Made by a program: the position numbers and the translations under genes. A stretch of 64,000 nucleotides of DNA from Paenibacillus sp. BIC5C1 (GTDB taxonomy: Bacteria > Bacillota > Bacilli > Paenibacillales > Paenibacillaceae): assembly GCF_032399705.1 (NCBI RefSeq), contig NZ_CP135922.1:5828001-5892000 (forward strand). Direction: 5' to 3'. The notes below the pieces were generated by a model. That model had not been told where the DNA came from. It worked only from the letters and a program-made list of their open reading frames with translations, and did not search any database. Below are positions 26,565 through 36,841 of the stretch, piece by piece. Positions within the stretch are counted from its first letter, which is position 1. Every line of letters starts with the position of its first letter.

Positions 26565-29500
26565 TTATTCCCCCTCTACCTCTTGTTGTACAATCTCTAC
26601 TTCATCCGGACGATATACGGCTTGCAGCTGTCCGGCAACATCTGTGGCAAACAGCACCGAGCGATTTTTCTCCAACAGGAACGTATACAGGACTCCCGTA
26701 CGTGTATCTCTGACTTTCACCTCATGATTCAAAGCAAACTCCGATACAAATACGTACAGATTCCCTTTCGGGAAGCTCAGCTTCCGGCCATAAATCCCTG
26801 CCAAATCTCCGCCGGATATCCATTCCAGTTCATTTTCAATACCAGCCACTTCTGACGCATATCGATACAGGTCAGCCAGCGGCTCATCCCGGCCGTTCAG
26901 CTCCAGCGGTAGCGGGCTCCAGATCAACTTGCCTTTGCCTAACGGCAGTACTACTACTTCATCAGGTGTATGATTCTCCGCATGAAGCAACGTTTCCTTC
27001 GCCACCTCGGCAATCCGACGACGACCATAAGTGACGCGGTGACTCACTCCGTTAATATTCAGCATTTCTTCTCGCTGTACGTTGCCCAGACTGCGCTGGC
27101 CGACAAGATGATCTGCCCGATCACTTCTCTTCCAATAAGCATCCAACCCGAGTGGTCCAGTGATAAGCAGCGTAGCTCCCTCATTCTCCGCGAAGTTCAT
27201 CAGCTCGCTTAACGCATCGCTGTCCATGTTGTGCGGACTCGGAACCATGATCAGCTTCGGAGGCTGCTGCTTCAATGCCTCCAGATGATACTCGGATACC
27301 GCCCGGAATGGCTGCTTCAGCTCATATGCCATCACACGGGTCAATTTTGTGGTTGCATCGTAAGCCAAAGAACGGTTCGAGAAATCGTTGGAATACGGGA
27401 AGACCACTGCAATGTCCTCCAGCTCGCGATCGGTAAACAAGTCTCGAATCTGCTCCATGAATCGGCCAAAATCGTAAGACACATCGGCTTCAGGTTTTTC
27501 CGTACCATCCGCTCTCAGCGCTCCAATATGAGATTCATTGGCATTATCCATATAGAAGTTGGTATTCCAGATCCATTGCACAGCTCCGGCTCCACCTGTT
27601 GAGAAGGCATAGGCGTATTTGCGCTCCAGAATGCTATGAAGCTCTTCCTCTGTACGTTTGGCCCGTCCATCCGGGGTTTCCACATACATGATGCCTGTCT
27701 CCTGAATGAGATTGGGTTTATGTGGTGTTTTGGCGAAAATGCCGTCCCAGATCAGGTCATCGTTGAGCCACCAGGAATGCACGGTTGTATAATCCACTTC
27801 CCGCTCATAGAAGAACGGTGAAGGACGCTGTGCTCCCAGAGCTTCATCCTGCCCCACGGTAACCAGATGGTGGGGAACAAGATCCTTGATCGTGCCTACA
27901 AGCTCTCTCGCCCAAACATTATGCATCTCCATCGAGAAGAGACAGTAATCGAGCCAGCGTGTTCCCTTTTTAGCCTTATGCATATCCTGTACATCGAAAT
28001 TGATTTCTTCCGGTTCAGGAATGACTGCTGCGGTAAAGTCCGGCAGCTGCTTAGGTGACATGTTCCATGCCTCCTGCAACGCTTCAATCGTCTGATGCCG
28101 CTGCTGAAGCCACTCGATAAACGCCTGCTGCTCATACGAATCTCTTGCCGAACGTGGCCCATCAGAGAATATGCGCACAGGATCAAACATCGACGGTTCA
28201 TTAATCAAGTCCCAGTCCACATGTGTGGAATGTCTGTGACGACTAACAATGCTGCGAATGAATCGTTTCTGTGCATCTACACTCTGCGGGTCCAAATACG
28301 GATTTGTTCCTTCCCACGTCTCGGGTGTAAAGGAGAAGAAGGTGAACGTCACTTGAAGACCATGCCGTTTTGCCGTTAACAGGAACGCATCAATCGCACG
28401 CAGTACATCCTCGGACATGTGACCATCCACCTGCATCATGTTGCGATAGGCAGTCCAGATTCCGGTCCGAATCCAGTTAATGCCGGCTTTCGCCATCTGT
28501 GCCATATCCCGATCCCACACATCCGCATTGGGAAGGAACAGGAATTTCCGTGCTACGTCTGAGGTCATGTAAGTCATACCAACAACAGGCAATGGACGAC
28601 CGTCTTTGATAAAATAATCTCTGCTGCGTGTGATGACTTCCCCTTCTGCCAACAAGGCTGCGTCCTGACCCCAGAAGCCCTGCCGCAGTATGCGAACTTC
28701 TCCATCAGGTGCCTGAACACGACCCACGATTCGGTACAGCCCGCTCTCGATTGAAACCGGAAGAAGAATGCGTTCAAAACGCTGTTCGCCGGAAAGTTCC
28801 AGCTTCAGTTGATGACTCCATACCTTCTCTACCGTGCCGTTTGTACGATCTTCCCGTTCAACTGTTAGATCAAACGTCCAAAGTTCCGGCTCACTTCGTC
28901 TGCTGCCCGCACGCTGTAGAATTTGGGTTTGGAGGATCAGTGAAGCTCGTTCACCCAATTCATACGAAGCATAGTTCGGCTTCAGAGATAGCTCGGTTAC
29001 ACCTTTGGCGCAATACTGCGCCCAGTTCACCATTTCGGCTGCTCCGTTCTGTTCCCAGAAGGTAGCCGTCAAAGGCAGATGCACGAACAGCCAGCGCGAA
29101 CCGGCAAACGTACTGCGGGAGTTTTCCCATAATACGATTGGTGCAGCGATGCTGCGACCATCCTTGCTGCGGCCGCGAAGCAGCGGAGAAATCTGCGTGC
29201 TCATCGGACCTGAGGAACCCATCTGGTGTGGCAAATCGCTTGTTTTGGTTGTATGAGGTACCAGATTCCACGTATCCGCACTTTCGAACAGTCCCTCCTT
29301 GCCTGCAAGAAGGGGAATATCTTCTGATGAAGCAAGTGAATCCACTTTGGCTGCGGATACCTTTAACGCCTCATGAATATAAAGTTCCTGGTGATACGCC
29401 GTTTGTTCCGACTCGATAATCCATGCCCCATTCTCCTGACGAACAGGACGTTTGAATGGTGCGCCACCAATGTTGATCAGACTTCCGCCCTGATGAAGAA

Positions 29501-29738
29501 AAGCTGCAATTTCGGTCCAAGCAGATTTAGGAAAATAAGGCGCATGCAGGTTCACAAAACATCCTTCACCTGCCGACCCGCTCAAAGCCGAAGCCAACTC
29601 ATCCGCGCCCACAACAATGATCTCTTCCGAGGTTTTCCATGAATCAAGAGCACCTTGCGTTGGCAAAGTGCCTTCCACCGGAAACGTTGGATCAGAGAAA
29701 ATAATCAACTTGGTTCTCTTCACCTGTGCGCTGCTCAT
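26565..29738 (-). CDS. Large multidomain clan GH-A glycoside hydrolase (GH5/GH42-like)
   Basis: The 1057-residue protein has an N-terminal region of about 350 residues with a flavodoxin- or amidotransferase-like strand pattern, a (beta/alpha)8 domain with WDLINEP (putative acid/base E514) and LIQETG (putative nucleophile E680), and a C-terminal part that again resembles a GH42 trimerisation or glutamine-amidotransferase-like fold (VVFPYSN...GPLGL). It has no signal peptide. I cannot assign a numbered family. In this locus it is the best candidate for the beta-mannosidase that would split Man-beta1,4-GlcNAc. It starts with an ATGA overlap on the GH125 stop. Confidence 0.75.
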   Translation of the reverse strand: MSSAQVKRTKLIIFSDPTFPVEGTLPTQGALDSWKTSEEIIVVGADELASALSGSAGEGCFVNLHAPYFPKSAWTEIAAFLHQGGSLINIGGAPFKRPVRQENGAWIIESEQTAYHQELYIHEALKVSAAKVDSLASSEDIPLLAGKEGLFESADTWNLVPHTTKTSDLPHQMGSSGPMSTQISPLLRGRSKDGRSIAAPIVLWENSRSTFAGSRWLFVHLPLTATFWEQNGAAEMVNWAQYCAKGVTELSLKPNYASYELGERASLILQTQILQRAGSRRSEPELWTFDLTVEREDRTNGTVEKVWSHQLKLELSGEQRFERILLPVSIESGLYRIVGRVQAPDGEVRILRQGFWGQDAALLAEGEVITRSRDYFIKDGRPLPVVGMTYMTSDVARKFLFLPNADVWDRDMAQMAKAGINWIRTGIWTAYRNMMQVDGHMSEDVLRAIDAFLLTAKRHGLQVTFTFFSFTPETWEGTNPYLDPQSVDAQKRFIRSIVSRHRHSTHVDWDLINEPSMFDPVRIFSDGPRSARDSYEQQAFIEWLQQRHQTIEALQEAWNMSPKQLPDFTAAVIPEPEEINFDVQDMHKAKKGTRWLDYCLFSMEMHNVWARELVGTIKDLVPHHLVTVGQDEALGAQRPSPFFYEREVDYTTVHSWWLNDDLIWDGIFAKTPHKPNLIQETGIMYVETPDGRAKRTEEELHSILERKYAYAFSTGGAGAVQWIWNTNFYMDNANESHIGALRADGTEKPEADVSYDFGRFMEQIRDLFTDRELEDIAVVFPYSNDFSNRSLAYDATTKLTRVMAYELKQPFRAVSEYHLEALKQQPPKLIMVPSPHNMDSDALSELMNFAENEGATLLITGPLGLDAYWKRSDRADHLVGQRSLGNVQREEMLNINGVSHRVTYGRRRIAEVAKETLLHAENHTPDEVVVLPLGKGKLIWSPLPLELNGRDEPLADLYRYASEVAGIENELEWISGGDLAGIYGRKLSFPKGNLYVFVSEFALNHEVKVRDTRTGVLYTFLLEKNRSVLFATDVAGQLQAVYRPDEVEIVQQEVEGE

Positions 29739-31054
29739 AGCAAACCATCCTTCATGGATTTATAGACCAACTGGGAGAACAGGCTGTTGGACCAAGCAAA
29801 CCATTTTCTCGTAAAAATCGTCGGATCATCGGCATGGAAACCCTCATGCATATATCCTGTATCCGCATCCGTTGCTTCCAGCATCCCAATGATTTCGAGC
29901 TTCTCTTCAGCAGACTGAGCCGTCAGTCCTTGCATGGACAGGCCCATATGCCAGATGTAATCCGGCGGTGTATGCGGGCTGCCGATTCCTTTGGCAACTT
30001 TGCCTTCATAGTAGAACGGATTCTCTTTGCTGAGCGCAAAACGTCTCGTATTCTGATAGATCGGATCATCCGCTGTGACGTAACCAAGATAAGGAATGGA
30101 CATCAGTCCCGGTGTACCTGCATCATCCATCAGGCAGTAGTTGCCGAAACCATCCGTCTCATAAGCATAGATCGGACCGAATTCAGGATGACGGTAAATA
30201 CCGTACAGCTGAATACCATGATCTACTTCCGCCTCCAGATCCTTAAGCTCCTGCAGGAACTCCATGTCCCGGAATACCCACTCCGCGAACTCCTGCATCT
30301 GACGCAGGGCAACGACGGCAAACATATTGCCTGGAATGTTGTAATGGAAATCGCACGCATCATCACTGGAACGGAAACCGGACCAGATCATGCCTGTGTA
30401 ATTGACGGGCATGCCTCGTCCGTTATTACGGATTGAATCCGTAGCAATGCCGTTATTGCGAGTAAAGCTGTATGGCGATTTCTCCATGTGATGCTGCTCC
30501 ACCCGGAACAAATCCACGATTTTGCGCATGGCGGCTTTGAAGCTGGAATCGAAAATATCCGTCAGTTCGGTTTCTTTCCAATATAAATAAGCGAGACGCA
30601 CAACAAAGCACAAAGAATCAATCTCGAATTTGCGCTCCCACACCCAAGGTGACATCTCGGTCACGTCGGTGGTGTTCCAGTGCCAGTCATTGGCTGTCTC
30701 GTTGAAGGCGTTGGCATATGGATCAATATGAACGTACTGGATGTGGCGCTTGATCAGACCGCCGATAATACGTTGCAGGTCTTGATCTTCCTTGGCAAAT
30801 GGAATGTAATGCACCACTTGCTCCACGGAATCACGCAACCAGGAAGCTGGTATATCGCCAGTGATGACAAAGGTCGTACCGTCATCCATTAATTTCGTTG
30901 TTGTTTCAATCGTATTCGGGAAACAGTTCTTGAATAGTTGAAGCAGCTTCGGTCGATGCGCCAGCTTCTGCTCTGCTTCTTCCATTACAGCCTGAACGGC
31001 TTTTGGCAATGCAACAGGTGGCATTGGGATTTTGGGTAGTCTGAATTGTTCCAT
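29735..31054 (-). CDS. GH125 exo-alpha-1,6-mannosidase
   Basis: The protein matches the GH125 (formerly DUF1237) family, with TGDIPASWLRDS near residue 70, an acidic cluster NDWHWNTTDVTEMSPWVWERKFEIDSL-type region, GRGMPVNYTGMIWSGFRSSDDAC and NETA. These enzymes remove terminal alpha-1,6-mannose by inversion and occur beside GH38 genes in streptococci. The ATG at 31054 (439 residues) is preferred because AAGGAG lies 11 bases upstream; a GTG at 31066 would overlap the ribosome site. It is the first gene of the downstream GH125/GH-A/GH38 group. Confidence 0.93.
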   Translation of the reverse strand: MEQFRLPKIPMPPVALPKAVQAVMEEAEQKLAHRPKLLQLFKNCFPNTIETTTKLMDDGTTFVITGDIPASWLRDSVEQVVHYIPFAKEDQDLQRIIGGLIKRHIQYVHIDPYANAFNETANDWHWNTTDVTEMSPWVWERKFEIDSLCFVVRLAYLYWKETELTDIFDSSFKAAMRKIVDLFRVEQHHMEKSPYSFTRNNGIATDSIRNNGRGMPVNYTGMIWSGFRSSDDACDFHYNIPGNMFAVVALRQMQEFAEWVFRDMEFLQELKDLEAEVDHGIQLYGIYRHPEFGPIYAYETDGFGNYCLMDDAGTPGLMSIPYLGYVTADDPIYQNTRRFALSKENPFYYEGKVAKGIGSPHTPPDYIWHMGLSMQGLTAQSAEEKLEIIGMLEATDADTGYMHEGFHADDPTIFTRKWFAWSNSLFSQLVYKSMKDGLL

Positions 31055-31137
31055 GTATGAGTGCACTCCTTAAACAAATTGAATGGTGTAGCCGTAATAA
31101 GATAAACCCATTAACTGTACACTAGGACACTACGATT

Positions 31138-31294
31138 GCAGTACCATCTCCCGATCGCTGTTATCCCCAGATTTTTCTGATTCCCTTCTCCAAAGGGAAA
31201 ATCCGGGGATAGCGTATGCTTCCGATGTAGCTTTCTTTCAGAAAGCTTTTAGGCGAACACTCCGTTTCTCCATCTGGTTCTGCCCTCTCCGTTA
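31138..31294 (+). repeat. Interspersed hairpin repeat, copy C (long form)
   Basis: Basal arm GCAGTACCA (31138-31146) pairs with TGGTTCTGC (31275-31283) with one mismatch. The core CGATCGCTGTTATCCCC...GATTT is followed by the apical hairpin TTCCCTT/AAGGGAA (31181-31187, 31193-31199), then AAATCCGGGGATA. The extra hairpin AGCTTTCT-TTC-AGAAAGCT is at 31229-31247. It lies between GH125 and GH38 genes; the 31055-31346 gap holds nothing else that I recognise. Confidence 0.87.
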
Positions 31295-31346
31295 TCGTGT
31301 ACATGTTTTAGTTCATCTTACATAGCTCAAAATATATCAAAAAGGT

Positions 31347-34300
31347 TTACCGTAGCAGCACGGTTTTTATTTCGTAAGGTTTAAAAGATAAAGTAATCTG
31401 ACCATTGGTGGTATCCAAAGGCTCGCCCGCTTCTTCCAAGGCATTGGAGAGATAAGCTTGTTCATATTCATGCGGCCATTGCAGCGTCACACGTTCACGG
31501 GTGCCCGAAGACTCATAGAAACGGAGCACTGTGCCCTGTCCATCCTCTGCCGGTTTGACCGTATCCAAAATGACATGGCTACTGTCGAATTCAATCCATG
31601 CTCCAGTTGCCGGGCGTTCGCCTGCGTTCTGGTCCACCTGATGCACAGGCACTTCATGGTTCAATTCGGCTGCCTGACGTACCGTATGTGCACTTCTCCA
31701 GTCGCCTTCATGTGGATACAGGGAATAGGTGAAATCATGTTCTCCGATATCCGCAGTCCGGTCAGGCCATCTCGGTGCACGCAACAAGGAGAGACGAATG
31801 GTGCTTCCCTGTACGTCGTATCCATATTTGCAATCATTGAGCAGACTGACGCCATATCCGTGCTCGGCGACATCTGCGAAGCGGTGTCCGCACACTTCAT
31901 ACTGGGCTTGCTCCCAACTCGTGTTGCGATGAGTTGGACGCTCCAATGCACCGAATGGAATTTCATAGGTTGCTTTGGAAGTCACTATATCGATCGGGAA
32001 GCCCACTTTGAGCAATTTATGATCTTCATTCCAGCTTACATGGGTGTTGAAATCGATTCGTCGATTGTCATGATAGAACACCATATCCTGTGTTATCACA
32101 GACTGATGAAGCTTCCACTGAAAACGAAGTACGTCCTTCGTGGTGCCCGCCAGAACCAGCTTCTGCTCCAAGAGCTCCACTTCTCCAGCAACCTGAGCCT
32201 CATAACGGCTATCGATATCCCAGGCGTCCCAGAGCGTCGGACGGTCATGGAAAAAGTGAAATTGATTGCCGCGTTCACCTGGCTTCAGAATCTCGCGTTC
32301 TGCTGTCTTGTCCCACAAGCGGGATATCTCGCCACGCTCATTAAATTGAACATGGTAATACGCGGTTTCCCATGTATCTGTAAAGTTCTTTTGCCCAGCA
32401 ATGCTCGTCATTTCCCGTACATTTGTTTCCCTTGCATTCTCCGGTACAAGCCAAATCGTCTTATGACCCAACGCTGGAATATCCGTCACCAGAACCGAAA
32501 TTTGGCTATCTTCCCGATCCATGCGCAAACGCTGACCTTCTTCATCGATGACGTATCGATCCAATCCATCGTGCATTTGAAGTTGAACGACTTCACTTCG
32601 ATTCCAACCAAGGCTGTTGAACACAACATAAGGAATAGAACCCTCTGGCCCCAGCGTGTTAATCCCTCTCGTTAATGCAGCAACACCTTGATTCAGTCCT
32701 GCTCTACCCAATTCAAATACCCGGACATATTCCTCGTCTGAAGTTACATACGATTCGGTAATTGCAGAGCCTGGGATAATATCATGGAATTGATTCAGTA
32801 AAATCAGCTTCCATCCATCATGCAGCGCTGAACGTACTTCAGCATCCTGCTGTGGCTCCATATCCGGTAGGGCAAGTGTGTTCCAGAGCTCCGCTTCGCG
32901 ATAAAGCACCTCAGCCTTCCGATTGTTGCGCTTATTGCGACCATGGGTCGTATATGTACCCCGGTGAAGCTCCAGATACAAGTCTCCATGCCACTTCGGA
33001 AGATCAGGCTGTGCCTTCTCGATTCCGTCAAAAAAGGCTCCGGCGGTACTATAACCATTCTTCGGTTGACCCACCATCAACTCGGAACGATCCACGTACT
33101 CCAGCATCTCTCGCGTCACGCCGCCACCACCATCGCCATGCCCGTACAGAAGCATATGCTCAGGATGCGCCGCCTTCTCACGGTAAGACTGCCAATGATC
33201 ATGAATGTCCTTCGGCAAGGTATGCTCGTTTACACCATGATTGAGATAAGACAGGATGGGCGTACCATCAATACCTACCCAGTGGAACAGATCATATGGA
33301 AATACGTTCGTATCATTCCATCCGAGCTTGGTCGTCATGAAATACTCTACATTGCCATGCTTCAGGATCTGAGGCAGGGAAGCACAATAACCAAATGTAT
33401 CTGGCAGCCATTCAATCTGTGATGTTTTGCCGAATTCCTCCATATAGAAACGCTGACCATATAACATCTGACGAATCAGGGATTCCCCGCTCGGAATGTT
33501 CAGATCCGGCTCCACCCACATCCCGCCAACCAGTTCCCAGCGTCCTTCAGCGATGCGCTTCTTCACCCGTTCATACAGTTCGGGATCATGTTCCTTCAGA
33601 AAAGCATACAACAAAGGCTGGCTCTGGGAATAAACATAATCGGGATATTCATTCATGAGTGCATCCACCGTGGAGAATGTACGACTGGTTTTGCGCACCG
33701 TCTCACGTACAGGCCACAGCCAGGCAATATCAATATGTGATTGCCCCACCATATGCTCCAGGCCTTCGGCGTTTCCACCAATCTCTCGCACTTCATGGAT
33801 CAATCTTTCTTCGATACTGTGGATGTCATTCCCCTGCTTGACAGCCTCTTCTGTCAGACCTACAAATTGATCCATCGCCCGATAGATCGCTTCCAGCAGG
33901 CGTACACGGCGAAAATCACTTTCCGGAAGCAGCACCGCTGAATCACGCACAATCGTGACCGTATACATAAGGCTGCGGACAGGTTCATTTGGTCGCACCA
34001 ATAAACTGCTAATCGATGTAATTGGAGGTTGTATAACCGCCTGTTGATTCAATGGATCGACAGGCTCGGGTACCGGATCGAATAGCTCAATCTCAAGTTC
34101 AGGCTGAGCCCCTATTCGGGAAGGGTCGAGTGTTACATACGTATGATTACGATCCAGCCCCTGATAGGAATGTCCATTCACCCGAAGCAAGCCTTCCCCA
34201 CCGGATTCAAACACAAGTCCGTAAGGTTCTTTCTGCCATGAGGCAGGTACATCCAGCCGTGTCCGGAAGAAATAGGTCGTTCCCTGATCACTCGGGAAAC

Positions 34301-34454
34301 GATTCAATCCCTCCCCTTCTGGATAAGCCTTCTGATCCTCGTATTGTCCTGGTATTTTATAATAAGCGCGGCTGATGTCCCAGCTACGTAGCTCCATTTG
34401 CTCCAACCACTGACGTTCGGACAACTCGCGAATAAATCGTCTGATGCGTTCCAT
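31347..34454 (-). CDS. GH38 alpha-mannosidase (second copy, 1035 residues)
   Basis: This protein has an N-terminal beta-domain of about 220 residues, then the GH38 motif VGQSHIDIAWLWP (H240, D242), the nucleophile region EWLPDTFGYC (D352) and a long C-terminal beta-sandwich. The N-terminal extension and the SHIDIAWLW form match the class of intracellular enzymes that includes yeast Ams1. It lacks a signal peptide. Its sequence type differs from the first GH38 in the locus, suggesting different linkage preferences. It follows GH3 by 4 bases. Confidence 0.94.
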   Translation of the reverse strand: MERIRRFIRELSERQWLEQMELRSWDISRAYYKIPGQYEDQKAYPEGEGLNRFPSDQGTTYFFRTRLDVPASWQKEPYGLVFESGGEGLLRVNGHSYQGLDRNHTYVTLDPSRIGAQPELEIELFDPVPEPVDPLNQQAVIQPPITSISSLLVRPNEPVRSLMYTVTIVRDSAVLLPESDFRRVRLLEAIYRAMDQFVGLTEEAVKQGNDIHSIEERLIHEVREIGGNAEGLEHMVGQSHIDIAWLWPVRETVRKTSRTFSTVDALMNEYPDYVYSQSQPLLYAFLKEHDPELYERVKKRIAEGRWELVGGMWVEPDLNIPSGESLIRQMLYGQRFYMEEFGKTSQIEWLPDTFGYCASLPQILKHGNVEYFMTTKLGWNDTNVFPYDLFHWVGIDGTPILSYLNHGVNEHTLPKDIHDHWQSYREKAAHPEHMLLYGHGDGGGGVTREMLEYVDRSELMVGQPKNGYSTAGAFFDGIEKAQPDLPKWHGDLYLELHRGTYTTHGRNKRNNRKAEVLYREAELWNTLALPDMEPQQDAEVRSALHDGWKLILLNQFHDIIPGSAITESYVTSDEEYVRVFELGRAGLNQGVAALTRGINTLGPEGSIPYVVFNSLGWNRSEVVQLQMHDGLDRYVIDEEGQRLRMDREDSQISVLVTDIPALGHKTIWLVPENARETNVREMTSIAGQKNFTDTWETAYYHVQFNERGEISRLWDKTAEREILKPGERGNQFHFFHDRPTLWDAWDIDSRYEAQVAGEVELLEQKLVLAGTTKDVLRFQWKLHQSVITQDMVFYHDNRRIDFNTHVSWNEDHKLLKVGFPIDIVTSKATYEIPFGALERPTHRNTSWEQAQYEVCGHRFADVAEHGYGVSLLNDCKYGYDVQGSTIRLSLLRAPRWPDRTADIGEHDFTYSLYPHEGDWRSAHTVRQAAELNHEVPVHQVDQNAGERPATGAWIEFDSSHVILDTVKPAEDGQGTVLRFYESSGTRERVTLQWPHEYEQAYLSNALEEAGEPLDTTNGQITLSFKPYEIKTVLLR

Positions 34455-34458
34455 TTTC

Positions 34459-36807
34459 TTACGCCTCCTCTACCGTCAGCTCGGCGAACTGCGTATCTTT
34501 CACATGTCTTCCGATATGCATATGGAATTGTCCTGGTTCAACAACAGGCGTGAGATCACGACCGATATATTGCAGCTGCTCCGCTCCAATATGGAAGGCT
34601 ACAGTCTTCGTCTCTCCAGGTTCCAAAATCACTTTTTCAAACCCCTTCAGCTCTTTGGCTGGACGTGCCACACGGCTAACCACGTCGGATACATACAGCT
34701 GAATGACTTCTGCACCTCTGCAAGATCCCGTATTGGTGACTTCCACTGATACGGTGACTGTCTCGTCGGCCGTCATCGATTCTTTACTTAGCTTCGGCTC
34801 ACTGTAATCAAAAGTAGTATAGCTAAGCCCATATCCGAATGGATAACGAGGCTCCAGATCCTCTTCCAAATAACGCTTGCCGCGTGAACGTTTGCCATTA
34901 TAGTAAATCGGTAATTGACCCACATGCTTCGGTATGGATATCGTCAGTTTGCCGGACGGGTTCACTTCACCGAACAAGATGTCCGCAATGGCATGCCCAC
35001 CCTCTTGGCCTGGGTACCACGCTTCCAGAATGGCATCGGCATGTTCATCCACCCAAGGCTCGGTGATCGGGCGACCGTTGATGTAAACAATGACAAGTGT
35101 TTTGCCAAGCTTGTGAATCTCTTGAATCAGCTCCAGCTGGACTCCTGCAAGCCCAAGCGTCATGCGGTCAATGCCTTCTCCACACTCCATGTCATTCCAT
35201 GAGTTATCGGACACATTGGAGGCACCTGTCTTCAGATCGATCGTTCCTTCACCAAAATCACGGGCACTTGAGCCGCCAACGACCATGATAACCGTATCGG
35301 CCTGACGTGCAGTTTCTATTGCGTGCTCGAACCCTTCTCTCGAATCACCCTTGATGCGACATCCCGGTGCATAGAGCACCTGATTTTCACTATTCGATTG
35401 TCCAGCTGAGTCTTCCTCTTGGTGCCCACTCTCACTTACGGCAAGCTTACTGCGGATGCCATCCAATACTGTAGACACTTTGGACTTCGGTTGGGGAGAT
35501 GTATAATCACCCAACTGGTTGTAGGCTTGGTCTGCATTAGGACCAATGACAGCAATTCGGCCCGCTGTTGCCGTCGACAGAGGTAACGTTGCAGCTTCAT
35601 TTTTGAGCAAGACCACACCTTCTGCAGCCAATTGGCGTGCCAGTTGAATATGTTCTTCACTGCCAATGACTTCTGCCGCTCGATTGGCATCCACATAAGG
35701 CTGCTCGAATAATCCCAGCTTGAATTTCAGTGCCAGCACACGGCGGACAGCCTGATCCAGTATTTGCATTTCAAGTTTGCCTTCCGAGATCGCTTGCACC
35801 AGATATTGTCCAAACATCTCACCGGACATTTCCATATCAATCCCGGCCTGAATGGCCTGTACAGATGCTTCCAATCCATCTGCCGCCACATCATGCCCAC
35901 TTGCGAGCATGTTGATGGCACCGCAGTCCGTAATCACCAGACCGTCAAATCCCCAGTCTTTTCGCAGAACGTCATCCAGCAGTTCCGTATTAACCGTACA
36001 CGGGATACCGTCGATTTCGTTATAAGCCGGCATAATGGATTGAGCACCTGCTTCAACAGCTTTGCGGAACGGATACAGATCTACTTCCAGCAGCTCACGC
36101 CAGCCCATATGCACCGGTCCCGCATTGCGTCCACCTTCCGAACTGCCATAACCGACAAAGTGTTTCAGTGTAGCCGCGACCGCATCCTCTTGGTCCAAAC
36201 GCTCACCCTGAAGTCCTTGCACGGAAGCAACAGCCAACTCACCAATGAGATACGGGTCTTCACCAAAGCATTCCTCGGTACGCCCCCAACGTGGATCACG
36301 TACAACATCCAGTACTGGAGAATACGTTACCGCACCACCTTGAGCACGCGTCTCGCGAGCGACCGCCCGACACATGTCACGGTACAGATCCACATTCCAG
36401 GTACTTCCCAAGAGCAGAGGAACGGGATAGACCGTACCGTCAATCGCCATATGTCCGTGCGAGCATTCCTCTCCGATCAGAATGGGAATCCCCAGTCTGG
36501 AATGCTCTACAGCATGACGCTGAATGAGGTTTACAGCTTCTGCCCCTTCTCTGGCAGACAATCCATTTTCAAGCGTAACACCCGTCCATGGATCTGCACG
36601 AAGTGCACCGTACAGGGAGCCCACGCCCCCGTTTTCCACCTGCTGCTTAAAGGAGTCATTCAGCGTGATGTTTCCTTGATCATTCGTATATGTCTGCCAA
36701 CCAAAAGGCTGGATGAGTTGACCTGCCTTTTCTTCCGTCGTCATTAAGCTCAGCAGATGTTCTACTCGCTCTTCCACGGATTTACTTTTATCCTTATACA
36801 TCATCAT
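34459..36807 (-). CDS. GH3 beta-glycosidase
   Basis: The 782-residue protein has the GH3 N-terminal TIM-barrel with the nucleophile motif VITDCGAINM (D294), the KHFVGYG substrate-binding stretch, a GH3 C-terminal domain (VLLKNEAATLPL, VVGGSSARD) and a C-terminal fibronectin-III-like domain. GH3 enzymes remove beta-linked glucose, xylose or, in some groups, N-acetylglucosamine; the acid/base group cannot be read with certainty. There is no signal peptide. It starts 34 bases after the permease gene and belongs to the same operon. Confidence 0.92.
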   Translation of the reverse strand: MMMYKDKSKSVEERVEHLLSLMTTEEKAGQLIQPFGWQTYTNDQGNITLNDSFKQQVENGGVGSLYGALRADPWTGVTLENGLSAREGAEAVNLIQRHAVEHSRLGIPILIGEECSHGHMAIDGTVYPVPLLLGSTWNVDLYRDMCRAVARETRAQGGAVTYSPVLDVVRDPRWGRTEECFGEDPYLIGELAVASVQGLQGERLDQEDAVAATLKHFVGYGSSEGGRNAGPVHMGWRELLEVDLYPFRKAVEAGAQSIMPAYNEIDGIPCTVNTELLDDVLRKDWGFDGLVITDCGAINMLASGHDVAADGLEASVQAIQAGIDMEMSGEMFGQYLVQAISEGKLEMQILDQAVRRVLALKFKLGLFEQPYVDANRAAEVIGSEEHIQLARQLAAEGVVLLKNEAATLPLSTATAGRIAVIGPNADQAYNQLGDYTSPQPKSKVSTVLDGIRSKLAVSESGHQEEDSAGQSNSENQVLYAPGCRIKGDSREGFEHAIETARQADTVIMVVGGSSARDFGEGTIDLKTGASNVSDNSWNDMECGEGIDRMTLGLAGVQLELIQEIHKLGKTLVIVYINGRPITEPWVDEHADAILEAWYPGQEGGHAIADILFGEVNPSGKLTISIPKHVGQLPIYYNGKRSRGKRYLEEDLEPRYPFGYGLSYTTFDYSEPKLSKESMTADETVTVSVEVTNTGSCRGAEVIQLYVSDVVSRVARPAKELKGFEKVILEPGETKTVAFHIGAEQLQYIGRDLTPVVEPGQFHMHIGRHVKDTQFAELTVEEA

Positions 36808-36841
36808 CCTTCGACGCCTCCACCCTATAGAAGTGATTCGG

